64,000 bases of DNA from Variovorax sp. OV700 (GTDB taxonomy: Bacteria > Pseudomonadota > Gammaproteobacteria > Burkholderiales > Burkholderiaceae_C): the NCBI RefSeq assembly GCF_900099805.1, contig NZ_FNDR01000002.1, positions 62,001-126,000 of the forward strand, read 5' to 3'. Positions 53,632 to 62,310 of the stretch are shown here, in pieces. The position numbers were made by a program, and so were the translations under genes. The notes beneath the pieces were generated by a model. The model was not told where the DNA came from and ran no database searches. It was given only the letters and a program-made list of their open reading frames with translations. The number at the start of each line of letters is the position of its first letter. Positions within the stretch are counted from its first letter, which is position 1.

Positions 53632-55083
53632 TCAGTCGCCCTTGCCAAGATAAAACCGCATCGAAAGCCGTTGGACCCAGTTGCCATATGGCGGATAGAA
53701 CAGGCCGACCGGAAACCATCGCCGCCGCTTGAACACCGACTTCGCGTGCGACAGCTCACGAAAGCCCTCTTCCCCGTGATAGGTGCCCATGCCTGAATTG
53801 CCGGTTCCGCCAAAAGGCAGATCGTGCTGGAAGACATGCCAGCCCCAGTCATTGAGCGTCACTCCGCCGGCGTGGGTCTCCCGCAGAACGCGCTGCTGTT
53901 CACTGCGGCTGAGGCCAAAGGCGTAGAGCGACAACGGCCGCTCGCCCCGCCGTACGAGCGCCAACGCATCGTCCAGGCGGTCGTATTCGATCACCGGTAG
54001 GATGGGGCCGAAGATTTCTTCCCGCATCAACTGCATGCGCTCGTCGACGCCGGTGACGACGGTCAGCGCCATCTGGCGCCCGGCGCCCACCACGTCGCCA
54101 CAGGGCAGCAGGGTTGCGCCCTTGGCCTTTGCATCGTCGAGCAGCTGGCGCAGCCGCGCCGCGTGGCGCTCGGTGACGATGCTGGTGTATTCGGGGTTGC
54201 CACGAATGCTCGGGTACAGCTTGCCGAACGCATCGCGCACCGCGGCGGCAAACTCGGCGGCCTTGCCGCGCGGCACCAGCGCGTAGTCGGGCGCGACGCA
54301 GATCTGTCCGGCGTTGAAGGCTTTGCCATGGGCAATGCGCAACGCCGCTTCTCGCAAGTCGGCATTGGGGCCGACGATGGCCGGCGACTTTCCGCCGAGC
54401 TCGAGCGTCACCGGCGTCAGATTGTCAGCCGCCGCACGCATGACCTCGCGGCCGACTCTCGGCGAGCCCGTGAAGATCAGGTGGTTGAACGGCAGCGCGT
54501 TGAAGGCCTGTGCGGCGTCGACCGCGCCGCCCACGACGGCCACCTCGTCTTCGTCGAAGCATTCACCGAGCATGGTTCGCAACAGCGCGGTGCTGCGGGG
54601 CGAGAACTCCGAGGTCTTGATCATCGCCCGGTTGCCGGCTGCCAAGGCCGCGATCAGGGGGCCGAGGGTCAGGTACAGCGGGAAGTTCCAGGTGCCGATG
54701 ATGCCCACAACACCCTTGGGCTGGTATTCGACCCAGGCACTGTTGGTGAGAAACAGCAGTTCGGTGCTGCGGCGGCGCGGCTTCATCCACTTTCGCATGT
54801 GCGACAAGGCATGCCGGGCTTCCAGAATCGGGCCCATCACCTCCACCAGCTTGGTTTCGGCACCGGCGCGTACGCCGAAGTCCGCGTTGACCGCGGCAAC
54901 GATCTCGTTCTGGTGGCGGCGCAGCATATCGATCAGCCCTCGCAGCTTGGCCCTGCGCGCAGCGAGCTCGGGGTATGGCATGGCCTCGCAGGCCATTCGC
55001 TGTTTGTCGAACAAAAGCTGCATGCGCTGTATTTCGGCGGCATCGCCGGCGTGCGGAATGGCGGATGCCAGAACGGCGTTCAT
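53632..55083 (-). CDS. calB: Coniferyl-aldehyde dehydrogenase-like enzyme
   Basis: 483-residue ALDH of the coniferyl-aldehyde/class-3-like group. It has FNAGQICVAPDYALVP (catalytic Cys), [12 protein letters not shown] (Glu), VGIIGTWNFPLYLTLGP, and DLPFGGTGNSGMGTYHGEEGFRELSHAKSV at the C-terminus (first part DLPFGGTGNSGMG). Similar, from memory, to CalB of Pseudomonas HR199, though such enzymes also oxidise fatty or other aldehydes. It follows and overlaps the desaturase-like gene (ATGA), so the pair forms one unit controlled by the divergent LysR gene. Confidence 0.82.
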   Translation of the reverse strand: MNAVLASAIPHAGDAAEIQRMQLLFDKQRMACEAMPYPELAARRAKLRGLIDMLRRHQNEIVAAVNADFGVRAGAETKLVEVMGPILEARHALSHMRKWMKPRRRSTELLFLTNSAWVEYQPKGVVGIIGTWNFPLYLTLGPLIAALAAGNRAMIKTSEFSPRSTALLRTMLGECFDEDEVAVVGGAVDAAQAFNALPFNHLIFTGSPRVGREVMRAAADNLTPVTLELGGKSPAIVGPNADLREAALRIAHGKAFNAGQICVAPDYALVPRGKAAEFAAAVRDAFGKLYPSIRGNPEYTSIVTERHAARLRQLLDDAKAKGATLLPCGDVVGAGRQMALTVVTGVDERMQLMREEIFGPILPVIEYDRLDDALALVRRGERPLSLYAFGLSRSEQQRVLRETHAGGVTLNDWGWHVFQHDLPFGGTGNSGMGTYHGEEGFRELSHAKSVFKRRRWFPVGLFYPPYGNWVQRLSMRFYLGKGD

Positions 55084-55997
55084 GGTCGCGGCCCCGTGCC
55101 GCGTGCCTGTGAGGCGGCTGGTTGCTGCGCGGCGTGGCGGTCGACCTGTGCCTCCTCGTAGGCGCGACCGCCCGGCACCATGGCCGAGTGCGCGCGCCGC
55201 GAATGGATCAAGGGATAGAACATCTCCACGAACCAGCGCTCCTTGCCGAAGAGCAGATCGTCTTGCAGGCCGACCTTGGGCGGATAGCGGCGGGTGATCT
55301 TGGCCGAGCCGAAGAGCAGGTCCCAGACGAACAGGAGATTGCCGAAGTTTCCCTTGTAGTGCCCGATGCCGTCTTCATTGGTGAGCGCATGGTGCGCCCA
55401 ATGGGTGGCGGGCGTCGACACCGTGCGCTCCAACACCCAGGCCAGAGGATGCAGCCACTTCACGCGGTACAGCGGCGCGTCCCACGGCACAGCGCTGTGC
55501 GCACCCAGGATCACCGTGAGCTTGATCACGATGTAGACAAGATAGGCATTGCCGAACCCGAGGTAGATCAGCACGCCCGAAGCCCACAGCCCCGGCATCA
55601 TCAGGTAGTAGAAGAAGTTGTTGCGATAGGTGATGCGGATGCTCATGTAGTGCGCCGTGTGATGCGCACGATGCAAGGGCCACAGCAGCGGCGAGTGCGA
55701 CGCCCGGTGCCACCAATACTGCGTCATGTCGTCGGCCACCAGCAGGATCGCGCCCATGGCCCACCATGGCAGATGGGCCCATGCGTTGCGCTGCTCCGGC
55801 ATCGCCAGCGCACTCAGCTTGTCGGTGACCAGAAAGATGAAAGGTTGCGACACCGCCAGCAGTGTAAGGAACATGAACAGTTCCAGCTTGGTGTCGTCCG
55901 CGGTGGCGTGGAAATGTTCGTGCTTGCGGGAGCGAATCTCCAGCGCCGCAAAAACGAGAATGATCGTGACCAGCACGATGTTCTGGACGAGGTTCAC
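55080..55997 (-). CDS. Fatty-acid hydroxylase/sterol-desaturase-family membrane di-iron enzyme
   Basis: 305-residue integral membrane oxygenase. Histidine motifs for the di-iron centre are HRASH, HRAHH and HWAHH, and about four TM segments are present (N-terminal VQNIVLVTIILVFAAL). The start is set at GTG because AAGGAG precedes it by about 9 bases. Substrate unknown; family members hydroxylate or desaturate sterols, carotenoids or fatty acids. Coupled to the downstream CalB-like dehydrogenase, so its product may be an alcohol or aldehyde oxidised further. Confidence 0.85.
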   Translation of the reverse strand: MNLVQNIVLVTIILVFAALEIRSRKHEHFHATADDTKLELFMFLTLLAVSQPFIFLVTDKLSALAMPEQRNAWAHLPWWAMGAILLVADDMTQYWWHRASHSPLLWPLHRAHHTAHYMSIRITYRNNFFYYLMMPGLWASGVLIYLGFGNAYLVYIVIKLTVILGAHSAVPWDAPLYRVKWLHPLAWVLERTVSTPATHWAHHALTNEDGIGHYKGNFGNLLFVWDLLFGSAKITRRYPPKVGLQDDLLFGKERWFVEMFYPLIHSRRAHSAMVPGGRAYEEAQVDRHAAQQPAASQARGTGPRP

Positions 55998-56095
55998 CAG
56001 GTTGTCTCCTTGGTTGTGATTGCAGCGGTCGGGCTCCATGTCTGGGCACCGCTGCTGCGTGTGGCCCGATTTTTCTGGCGAACAGCGATTGAGTC

Positions 56096-56135
56096 CAATG
56101 CATATTGAAGCCAGAATCAATGCATTGCATGCAAT
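56096..56135. promoter_or_regulatory. LysR-type operator candidates
   Basis: ATTGCATGCAAT (56124-56135) is a perfect 12-base palindrome and CAATGCATATTG (56096-56107) is a related imperfect one 28 bases upstream. They lie between the divergent desaturase-like and LysR genes, in the place expected for a recognition and activation site pair. Confidence 0.5.
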
Positions 56136-56156
56136 TGCGTCCGAAGGACTCGCCCC

Positions 56157-57050
56157 ATGGATCTCAAGCGCTGGACTCATGTCGTCGCCCTCGCCGACCG
56201 CCGAAGCTTCATTCGCGCCGCAGAACAGGTGCATTTGAGCCAACCGGCCCTGACCCGCAGCATCCAGGCGGCCGAAGCCGAGCTGGGGTTGCAGTTGTTC
56301 GACCGCGGAACGAATGAAGTGGTCGCCACGCCCGCCGGTGAGTTCGTCATCGCTCGCGCCCGGCAGCTCGTCTTCAACAGCCGCTGCCTTGAACGCGACG
56401 TCGAGCTCTACCGCAGCCGCAGCCTGGGTGACACGGCGTTCGGCGTTGGCCCGTTTCCAGCGGCAACCTTTCTGTCGCAGCTGATGGCTGGCATGCGGCG
56501 CGAGTTCCCGGGTATCAACCTGCGCGTCGAGATCAGCAATTGGCAGCTGCTGCTGAAGCGCCTGCTCGAGGAAGACATCGAGTTCTTCGTCGCCGACACC
56601 AGGGACTTGCCGCCGGACCCCAATCTGTATGTCCGTGCCCTGCGCCGCGAACCCGGGGGCTTCTACGTGCGTGCGGGCCACGCCCTGTCAACGCGCAAGT
56701 CCGTCACGCTGCAGCAGCTCTGGTCGCACGGCGTTCTTTCGGTGCGGCTGCCCACCGGCGTACGGACCGTGGTCTCGCGGCTGCTGGGCCTTGCGCCGGA
56801 TGCCGAGCTCTCCTTGGCGCTCGAGTGCGACGACGTGGAGGTGCTGAAAGAGGTGGCGCTCGCCTGCGACTCGGTGCTGGCCGCTCCGCATGCCGCGGTG
56901 GCAGAGGAGGTTGCGGCTGGCAAGCTTCACCCGCTGGAAGTCACAGGCCTGCCATCCCAATCGTCGGAAATGGGTGTCGTCACACTGCGGGGCCGCACAC
57001 CATCGCCGATGGCCGAACTCATCATCAGCCGGTTGCCGGGCAAAGGCTGA
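56157..57050 (+). CDS. LysR-family transcriptional regulator
   Basis: 297-residue LysR regulator with an N-terminal HTH (residues about 2-62, MDLKRWTHVVALADRRSFI, HLSQPALTRSIQAAEAELG) and a substrate-binding domain. Divergent from the desaturase-like/CalB-like pair and probably its regulator. Starts at ATG after GAAGGACTCGCCCC. Complete. Confidence 0.9.
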   Translation: MDLKRWTHVVALADRRSFIRAAEQVHLSQPALTRSIQAAEAELGLQLFDRGTNEVVATPAGEFVIARARQLVFNSRCLERDVELYRSRSLGDTAFGVGPFPAATFLSQLMAGMRREFPGINLRVEISNWQLLLKRLLEEDIEFFVADTRDLPPDPNLYVRALRREPGGFYVRAGHALSTRKSVTLQQLWSHGVLSVRLPTGVRTVVSRLLGLAPDAELSLALECDDVEVLKEVALACDSVLAAPHAAVAEEVAAGKLHPLEVTGLPSQSSEMGVVTLRGRTPSPMAELIISRLPGKG

Positions 57051-57059
57051 AAGCTTGGC

Positions 57060-57482
57060 TCAGCCGGGCGGGTCGGCCGCGGCCTGCGAGTTGCCGCGCC
57101 GAGCCACCAGATCGATCTCGATGCGGGCGCCCTTCGCCAGGCCGGTCACGCCAATGCAGGTCCGCGCCGGGTGCCGCCCGCTCGCGAAATGTTGGGCGTA
57201 GACCGCGTTCATCGCCGCGTAGTCTTCATCGAAGTGCGTGAGGTACACACGCACCGACAGCGCGTGCTCCAGGCCCAGGCCGCAACCGGCCAGCACCGTC
57301 TGGAGGTTCTTCAACACCTGGCGCGTCTGCGCCTCGATTCCTTCGGGATAAGGCGCGTCCAGCGAAACGCCGGTAAACGGCATCTGCCCGGTAACGAACA
57401 CCCACCCGTCGGCTTCGACGGCGTGGCTGAATGGGGCGACCGGATCTGGTGCACCGGTGATCATGTGAAAGATGGGAGACAT
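57060..57482 (-). CDS. RidA-like (YjgF) protein
   Basis: 140-residue Rid-family protein with FSHAVEADGWVFVTGQMPFTG, the binding Arg in ARTCIGVTGLAKGARIEIDLVA and a slightly extended C-terminus. Differs from the RidA at 24706 and belongs to one of the other Rid subfamilies. Start uncertain (ATG at 57482 or the Met six codons later); no clear ribosome-binding site. Divergent from the AraC-FmdA fusion, so it may act on a deamination intermediate of the same pathway. Confidence 0.82.
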   Translation of the reverse strand: MSPIFHMITGAPDPVAPFSHAVEADGWVFVTGQMPFTGVSLDAPYPEGIEAQTRQVLKNLQTVLAGCGLGLEHALSVRVYLTHFDEDYAAMNAVYAQHFASGRHPARTCIGVTGLAKGARIEIDLVARRGNSQAAADPPG

Positions 57483-57497
57483 CGCGGCGACAAAGCC

Positions 57498-57512
57498 AGT
57501 TGCATGCCAACT
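57498..57512. promoter_or_regulatory. Inverted repeat between RidA-like gene and AraC-FmdA fusion
   Basis: AGTTG-CATGC-CAACT is a perfect 5-base inverted repeat with a 5-base centre in the 92 bases between the divergent genes. It could be a self-regulatory site for the AraC part of the fusion, but it is short. Confidence 0.3.
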
Positions 57513-57574
57513 CTGGGGCATGGCGAGTGGCACGTGTCTTGCGCGCCCTGCGCAAGCAACCAGAAAGCGCCGCC

Positions 57575-59977
57575 GTGCAGTTCGAACAGTTCTCCACCGA
57601 CTCCTATCCGGTGCACCAGCGTCCCCACGCCTGGCGCGATGCCCTGCACCTGCATCGTCTCAGGCCCGAGATGGCGCCCGCGGCCGCACCCCTTTATGGC
57701 ACGCTGACCGCGGGACGCACCGCGCGCGGGGTCGGCATGGCGCGCATCACCTCGTCGCCGCAGACCCTGCAGCGGCTGGGCGACACGGCCGATGCCGTCT
57801 GGCTCGCGCTGCACCTGAGCGGTGATGCGGCGCTGCACGATGGCCAGCGGACCATCGAACTGGCGCCCGGCGACATTGTCTTCGGACCGGCCCAGGCCCG
57901 CGCGGGCCTGGATTTCCGCTCCAACTTCCGGCAGTTCATGGTGTCCATGCCGCGCGCCAGCCTGAAGGCGCGGCTGCCCGGCGGACCGGGGATCGCACTC
58001 GGCCACCTGTCGGGCCGTGCGGGCCTGGGCCGCATGTTCGCGGGCACGCTGACCGCACTGGCCGACGCCTTCGACACTCTGAGCGATGACGACGTCGCGC
58101 CGGTCGAATCCGCCCTGTCGGAGTTCATTGCCACAAGCCTGGCCGCTCACCAGGACCCGGCCTCGCCCGCCATCAGCAGCACGCGGGCTGCCACGGTGCA
58201 CCGGCTGTGCCAGTACGTCGATGCCAACCTGAGCGATGCATCGTTGTCCCTGGCGGCCGTGGCGGCGCACGAGCGCCTGTCGGAGCGGCTGGTGCAGAAG
58301 GTCTTCGAGGGCCTCGGCCAGACCTTCACCGCCTACGTGCGCCAGTGCCGCTTGGAGCGCTGCCGCGCCGACCTCGCCAACCGCCAGTACGGGCACCTGT
58401 CCATCTCGGACATCTGCTTTCGCTGGGGCTTCAACGATCCGGCGCACTTCAGCCATTGCTTTCGCGACCGCTACAGCATGTCGCCGCGGCAATACCGTCA
58501 GCAGGCCAATGAGGTCAGCCAGCAGTCGCTGCGCAAGCGCATTCGGCGCGGCTGGCCGTCGGGCTACTTCGAGACGCCGGCCGAGGACCCGGTGGCTTCC
58601 ACCGCCCGCATCGACGCTCGGACCGTGGCCGATGACGGCGCCGCGGCCGCCATGCAGGCGGCATCGGCAGTTCAGCATGGCAGCAGCGCCGTCGCCGGCC
58701 ATCATCACCACCTGCCGGCCACCGCGCAGACCATCCACTGGGGCTACTTCGGCCGCTCGATCCCGCCCGTGCTCACCATTGCCTCTGGCGACATCGTGAC
58801 GATCGAGACGCTGACGCAGCACGCCTACGACGACCACGAGCGCATGATCAAGGGCGACTCCGGCGCCGAGAGCGTCTTCCAGTGGACGCGCGAGCACAAG
58901 GCTGTGGACCGCCGCGGCGCGGGCCCCACCGATGCGTCGATCTACGGCCGTGGCAGCGGCGAAGGCTTTGGGGTGCACATCTGCACCGGGCCCATCTACG
59001 TGAAGGAAGCGCAGCCCGGCGACGTGCTGGAGGTGCGCATCCTCGATCTCGCGCCGCGCCTGGCGGCCGATGCCAAGTACGAGGGCCGGGCCTTCGGCAG
59101 CAATGCCGCCGCGTGGTGGGGCTTCCACTACGACGACCTGATCGAGGAGCCCAGGCATCGCGAGGTGGTGACGATCTACGAGGTCGACTGCAGCCAGGGC
59201 GATGCCTGCGCTCATGCCGTCTACAACTTTCGCTGGACCCCGCAGCTCGATCCGAATGGCGTGTTGCACCCGACCATCGACTATCCCGGCATTCCGGTCG
59301 ACCGCACATCGATCGTCGAGAACCATGGCGTGCTCCAGGGCGTGACCATTCCGGTGCGTCCGCACTTCGGCGTGATCGCAGTCGCGCCGGCCGAAACCGG
59401 CCTCGTCGACTCGGTGCCGCCCTCATGCTTTGGCGGCAACCTGGACAACTGGCGCATTGCCAAGGGCGCCACCCTCTACCTGCGCGTCGGAGTCGACGGC
59501 GGGCTGCTGTCCGTGGGCGATCCGCACGCCTCGCAGGGCGACAGCGAACTGTGCGGCACGGCCATCGAATGCTCGCTGACGGGTGTGTTCCAGATTGTCC
59601 TGCACAAGGCGGACCAACTGCGCGATGAACCCTATGCCGACATCGACTACCCCTTGGTCGAAACAGCCGACGAGTGGGTGATCCACGGCTTCAGCCACGC
59701 GGACTATCTAAAGGAATTCGGCGACAAGGCGCGCAGCGCGATCTACGAAAAGTCTTCGCTCGACCCGGCCATGCGCGACGCCTTCCGCAAGACCCGGCGC
59801 TTCCTGATGACCGCCATGGGACTGACCGAGGACGAGGCGATTTCCCTGATGTCAGTCGCCGTCGACTTCGGCGTGACGCAAGTCGTCGACGGCAACTGGG
59901 GCGTGCACGCGGTCATCCGCAAGTCGCTGTTTGCCGGCCGGCAACGGCCGCCGGGTGTTGACTATCAGAAGGAATGA
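57575..59977 (+). CDS. AraC-family regulator fused in frame to acetamidase/formamidase
   Basis: One uninterrupted frame of about 800 residues holds two complete proteins. Residues about 5-185 are an AraC-type sensor domain. Residues about 205-308 are the two-HTH DNA-binding domain (SLSLAAVAAHERLSERLVQK and ISDICFRWGFNDPAHFSHCF, ending MSPRQYR). After a 60-residue Ala-rich linker, residues about 372-800 are a full FmdA/AmdA amidase starting at TAQTIHWGYFGRS, matching the N-terminus of the free-standing paralogue at 62311. Conserved blocks include DDHERMIKGDSGAESVF, SVGDPHASQGDSEL and DFGVTQVVDGNWG. The start is taken as GTG (VQFEQFSTDSYP); a TTG at 57500 would add 25 residues. FmdA hydrolyses formamide or acetamide to the acid and ammonia. 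The fusion suggests a regulator that carries its own ligand-consuming enzyme. Confidence 0.88.
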   Translation: MQFEQFSTDSYPVHQRPHAWRDALHLHRLRPEMAPAAAPLYGTLTAGRTARGVGMARITSSPQTLQRLGDTADAVWLALHLSGDAALHDGQRTIELAPGDIVFGPAQARAGLDFRSNFRQFMVSMPRASLKARLPGGPGIALGHLSGRAGLGRMFAGTLTALADAFDTLSDDDVAPVESALSEFIATSLAAHQDPASPAISSTRAATVHRLCQYVDANLSDASLSLAAVAAHERLSERLVQKVFEGLGQTFTAYVRQCRLERCRADLANRQYGHLSISDICFRWGFNDPAHFSHCFRDRYSMSPRQYRQQANEVSQQSLRKRIRRGWPSGYFETPAEDPVASTARIDARTVADDGAAAAMQAASAVQHGSSAVAGHHHHLPATAQTIHWGYFGRSIPPVLTIASGDIVTIETLTQHAYDDHERMIKGDSGAESVFQWTREHKAVDRRGAGPTDASIYGRGSGEGFGVHICTGPIYVKEAQPGDVLEVRILDLAPRLAADAKYEGRAFGSNAAAWWGFHYDDLIEEPRHREVVTIYEVDCSQGDACAHAVYNFRWTPQLDPNGVLHPTIDYPGIPVDRTSIVENHGVLQGVTIPVRPHFGVIAVAPAETGLVDSVPPSCFGGNLDNWRIAKGATLYLRVGVDGGLLSVGDPHASQGDSELCGTAIECSLTGVFQIVLHKADQLRDEPYADIDYPLVETADEWVIHGFSHADYLKEFGDKARSAIYEKSSLDPAMRDAFRKTRRFLMTAMGLTEDEAISLMSVAVDFGVTQVVDGNWGVHAVIRKSLFAGRQRPPGVDYQKE

Positions 59978-60047
59978 GCCTGCGTCACTTTGGAGTCGGC
60001 CATTTACGCCCTGATCAATCACTGCGCTCGGAACCGTTGTTTCACCT

Positions 60048-60100
60048 AAGTTGGAATTCTTCGGGGTGTCTCCTCAAGTTTGGAATTTAGCGGCTAAATT
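60048..60100. promoter_or_regulatory. Direct repeats and a perfect 17-base palindrome upstream of the binding-protein gene
   Basis: AAGTTGGAATT (60048-60058) and AAGTTTGGAATT (60076-60087) are near-identical direct repeats 28 bases apart, the usual arrangement for AraC-type half-sites. The second runs into AATTTAGC-G-GCTAAATT (60084-60100), a perfect palindrome with 8-base arms. The region is AT-rich in a GC-rich setting and lies about 115 bases upstream of the TTG start of the binding-protein gene. Probable operator/promoter; a terminator for the fusion gene is less likely because no T-run follows. Confidence 0.5.
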
Positions 60101-60214
60101 GCGACCTCCACGCCGTCGCACAAGCCCGCCCTGCCAATGAGATGGCGGAAGCCAAGAACCGCACTCGGCCCTGAGGCGGTCATTCAGCGCTTCGACTCAT
60201 TCACAAGGAACATC

Positions 60215-61375
60215 TTGATCCCTCGCATTCGCTCTGTCCTCGTGACCTTCGCTTTGGGCACCGCGGTGCTGGCTGCTTCCGCACAGGTAAAAATCGGCTT
60301 TGTCGGCACGCTGTCCGGACCGGCGGCAACGCTGGGGCAGGAACAGTACGACGGCTTCATGCTGGCGATCGAGCAACGGCAAGGAATGCTTGGCGGCGTG
60401 CCGGTGACGGTCATCAAGGAAGACGATCAGCACAACCCCGACCTCGGGGCGCAGCTGGCGCAGAACCTGATCGAGAAAGACAAGGTCAGCTTCATCACCG
60501 GCGTGACCTTCTCCGACGTGATGATGGCCATGGCCAAGCCGATGGCCAGATCGGGCATGCTGTTCGTCGGCTCGAATGCCGGCCCGGCGCCGATTGCCGG
60601 CAAGCGGTGCAACAGCAAATTCTTCTTCACCTCCTATCAGGACGAGTACCAGGCCGGGATCGTGGGACGGTACGCAGTTGATCAGCGCTACTGGAAGACG
60701 CTGTTTCTGGCGCCCGACAGCCCGTCGGGCAAGGACCAGCTGCGAGGCTTCAAGCGCTACTACTCGGGCGAGGTGGTCAGCGAAATCTACGTCCAGTCCG
60801 ACCAGACCGACTACGCGGCAGCGCTGGCGCAAATCAAGCGCGTCGCGCCCGATGCGGTGGTTGCCTTCTTGCCGGGCGACATGGGCGTCAACTTCATCCA
60901 GCAGATGAACCGCTCGGGCCTCTTGAACAAGGTGCCCCTGCTGACGGTCGGCACGGTCGATGGCACGACACTGCCGCTGCTCAAGGATGCCGCGCTCAAT
61001 GTGCTGGCCGGCGCGGTCTGGGGCCCCGACCTGCCGAGCCCGACGAGCAAGGCTTTCGTTGCCGCCTTCGAAAAGAAGCACGGGCGCATCCCATCGCAAT
61101 ACGCTGCGCAAGGTTTCGATGCGGCGCTCTTGATCGATAGCGCGCTGAAAGAGACCAAAGGCGCCGTCACCGATCGCGACGCCTTGCGCAACGCACTCGA
61201 CGCGGCCAACTTTCCTTCGGTGCGCAGTGGCTTCAGGTTTCTGCGCAATGGTTTCCCGGTTCAGGACGGGCACGTCTTCGTTGTTGCGAAGGACGCACAA
61301 GGCCGCGCGTCGCTCAAGCGGATCGCCACGCCGCTGGAGGGGAATCCTGATTGGTACTGGGACGAGTGCCGGTAG
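60215..61375 (+). CDS. Liv-type ABC transporter substrate-binding protein
   Basis: 386-residue periplasmic binding protein of the Peripla_BP_6 (branched-chain amino acid/amide/urea) family. The signal peptide is about residues 1-23 (ending LAASAQ), then VKIGFVGTLSGPAATLGQE and DDQHNPDLGAQLAQ. It starts at TTG, with AAGGAA before it; the upstream ATG gives an unlikely extension. No permease or ATPase genes of the Liv type follow, so it is an orphan receptor here. In Methylophilus the amide-binding FmdD is also Liv-like, supporting an amide ligand, which is inferred. Confidence 0.88.
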   Translation: MIPRIRSVLVTFALGTAVLAASAQVKIGFVGTLSGPAATLGQEQYDGFMLAIEQRQGMLGGVPVTVIKEDDQHNPDLGAQLAQNLIEKDKVSFITGVTFSDVMMAMAKPMARSGMLFVGSNAGPAPIAGKRCNSKFFFTSYQDEYQAGIVGRYAVDQRYWKTLFLAPDSPSGKDQLRGFKRYYSGEVVSEIYVQSDQTDYAAALAQIKRVAPDAVVAFLPGDMGVNFIQQMNRSGLLNKVPLLTVGTVDGTTLPLLKDAALNVLAGAVWGPDLPSPTSKAFVAAFEKKHGRIPSQYAAQGFDAALLIDSALKETKGAVTDRDALRNALDAANFPSVRSGFRFLRNGFPVQDGHVFVVAKDAQGRASLKRIATPLEGNPDWYWDECR

Positions 61376-61420
61376 GCGATGCCGAATGCAACGTCCGATC
61401 CGCGTCGACGGGTATCGCGG

Positions 61421-61490
61421 CTACAACGAGACATCGAACCGACGGCGGAAGTCGCCTGGCGCGAGGCCGGGTTCTCGCGAAGAGCTCTGA
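61421..61490 (-). pseudogene. Possible C-terminal remnant of an AraC-type regulator
   Basis: On the minus strand the frame reads SSREPGLAPGDFRRRFDVSL then stop. This resembles the end of an AraC DNA-binding domain (GxxPGxFRRRF). Nothing upstream in the frame is recognisable as the rest of the domain, so it is a short decayed fragment at best. Confidence 0.2.
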
Positions 61491-61636
61491 TCCCAACAAC
61501 TTCCAAGGCGCTCTAAAGTCGTGGACTCTTGGGGTGGACCAAAGCGCCACCAAACCTGACGCGCGTTCGCTAACGGGCGACCTGTATTGACAACGCTCGA
61601 GTCGGCGACCAAGCTCCGGTCAGGAGGTGCCGGACC

Positions 61637-62152
61637 ATGAACAAGCGACAAGCTCTCCTGATCGGGTTGGCCGCCGTAACGACGCCGTTCGGGCGCTACG
61701 CCAGCGCTCAACCGAAGAAAGCCCAGGGCAGCGGCACTGAAGCCACCCTGCGCGACACCATCGTTCAGTTCGAGAAAGCCTGGAACCGGCACGACGTGAA
61801 CGCCTGCCTGGCCTCGATGACCGAGGACGTCTGGTTCACCCAATCGCTCGACCACTACGGCCGCATGAAGGGCAAGGCGGCGGTGAAGACCGCCTTCGAG
61901 TACGACGTGAAGAACACCGACCTCAGGTGGGAGGTGAAAGCCGTCCGCATGATGCCCGACGGGACTGCTAGCGTGGTGTTGCGCCAGGTCGGCTTGATAC
62001 CGCCCAAGACCGATGGCAAGTACAAGCGTGAGGACGTGAGTGATCCAAGCTTCAGCCGCTGGCGCCTCGAAGGCGGCAAGTGGCGACTGTTCTTTTTCAC
62101 TTCGCACAAGGGCTGGGCGCTGGATGAGATGAAGAAAGACGGAATGCAGTAG
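61637..62152 (+). CDS. SnoaL/NTF2-like exported protein
   Basis: 171-residue protein. The signal peptide (about residues 1-24, ending YASAQ) precedes an NTF2-like/SnoaL fold (TIVQFEKAWNRHDVNACLASMTEDVWFTQ, GKAAVKTAFEYD, WRLEGGKWRLFFFTSHKG). Strong AGGAGG ribosome-binding site 8 bases before the ATG. Function unknown. It lies between the receptor gene and the convergent FmdA gene. Confidence 0.82.
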   Translation: MNKRQALLIGLAAVTTPFGRYASAQPKKAQGSGTEATLRDTIVQFEKAWNRHDVNACLASMTEDVWFTQSLDHYGRMKGKAAVKTAFEYDVKNTDLRWEVKAVRMMPDGTASVVLRQVGLIPPKTDGKYKREDVSDPSFSRWRLEGGKWRLFFFTSHKGWALDEMKKDGMQ

Positions 62153-62310
62153 CGAGAATTCCGATTCATCTCCAACGTGGGCAGGCGGTCGACCGAGGTC
62201 CAGGGCGCTCCCTGTCGACGACGGCCTGGTGGCGGCGCTAGCAGCAGCTGCAGTTCCAAGCTCGGTGGAAAAATTCAATTCCCAGTGAGACACGACACCA
62301 CCCCCCGCAG

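Noticed and set aside
53632..55083. Treating the CalA-like gene at 3021 and the CalB-like gene here as one pathway unit
   Set aside because: They are 50 kb apart, under different regulators, and the CalA-like gene already has its own aldehyde dehydrogenase partner.
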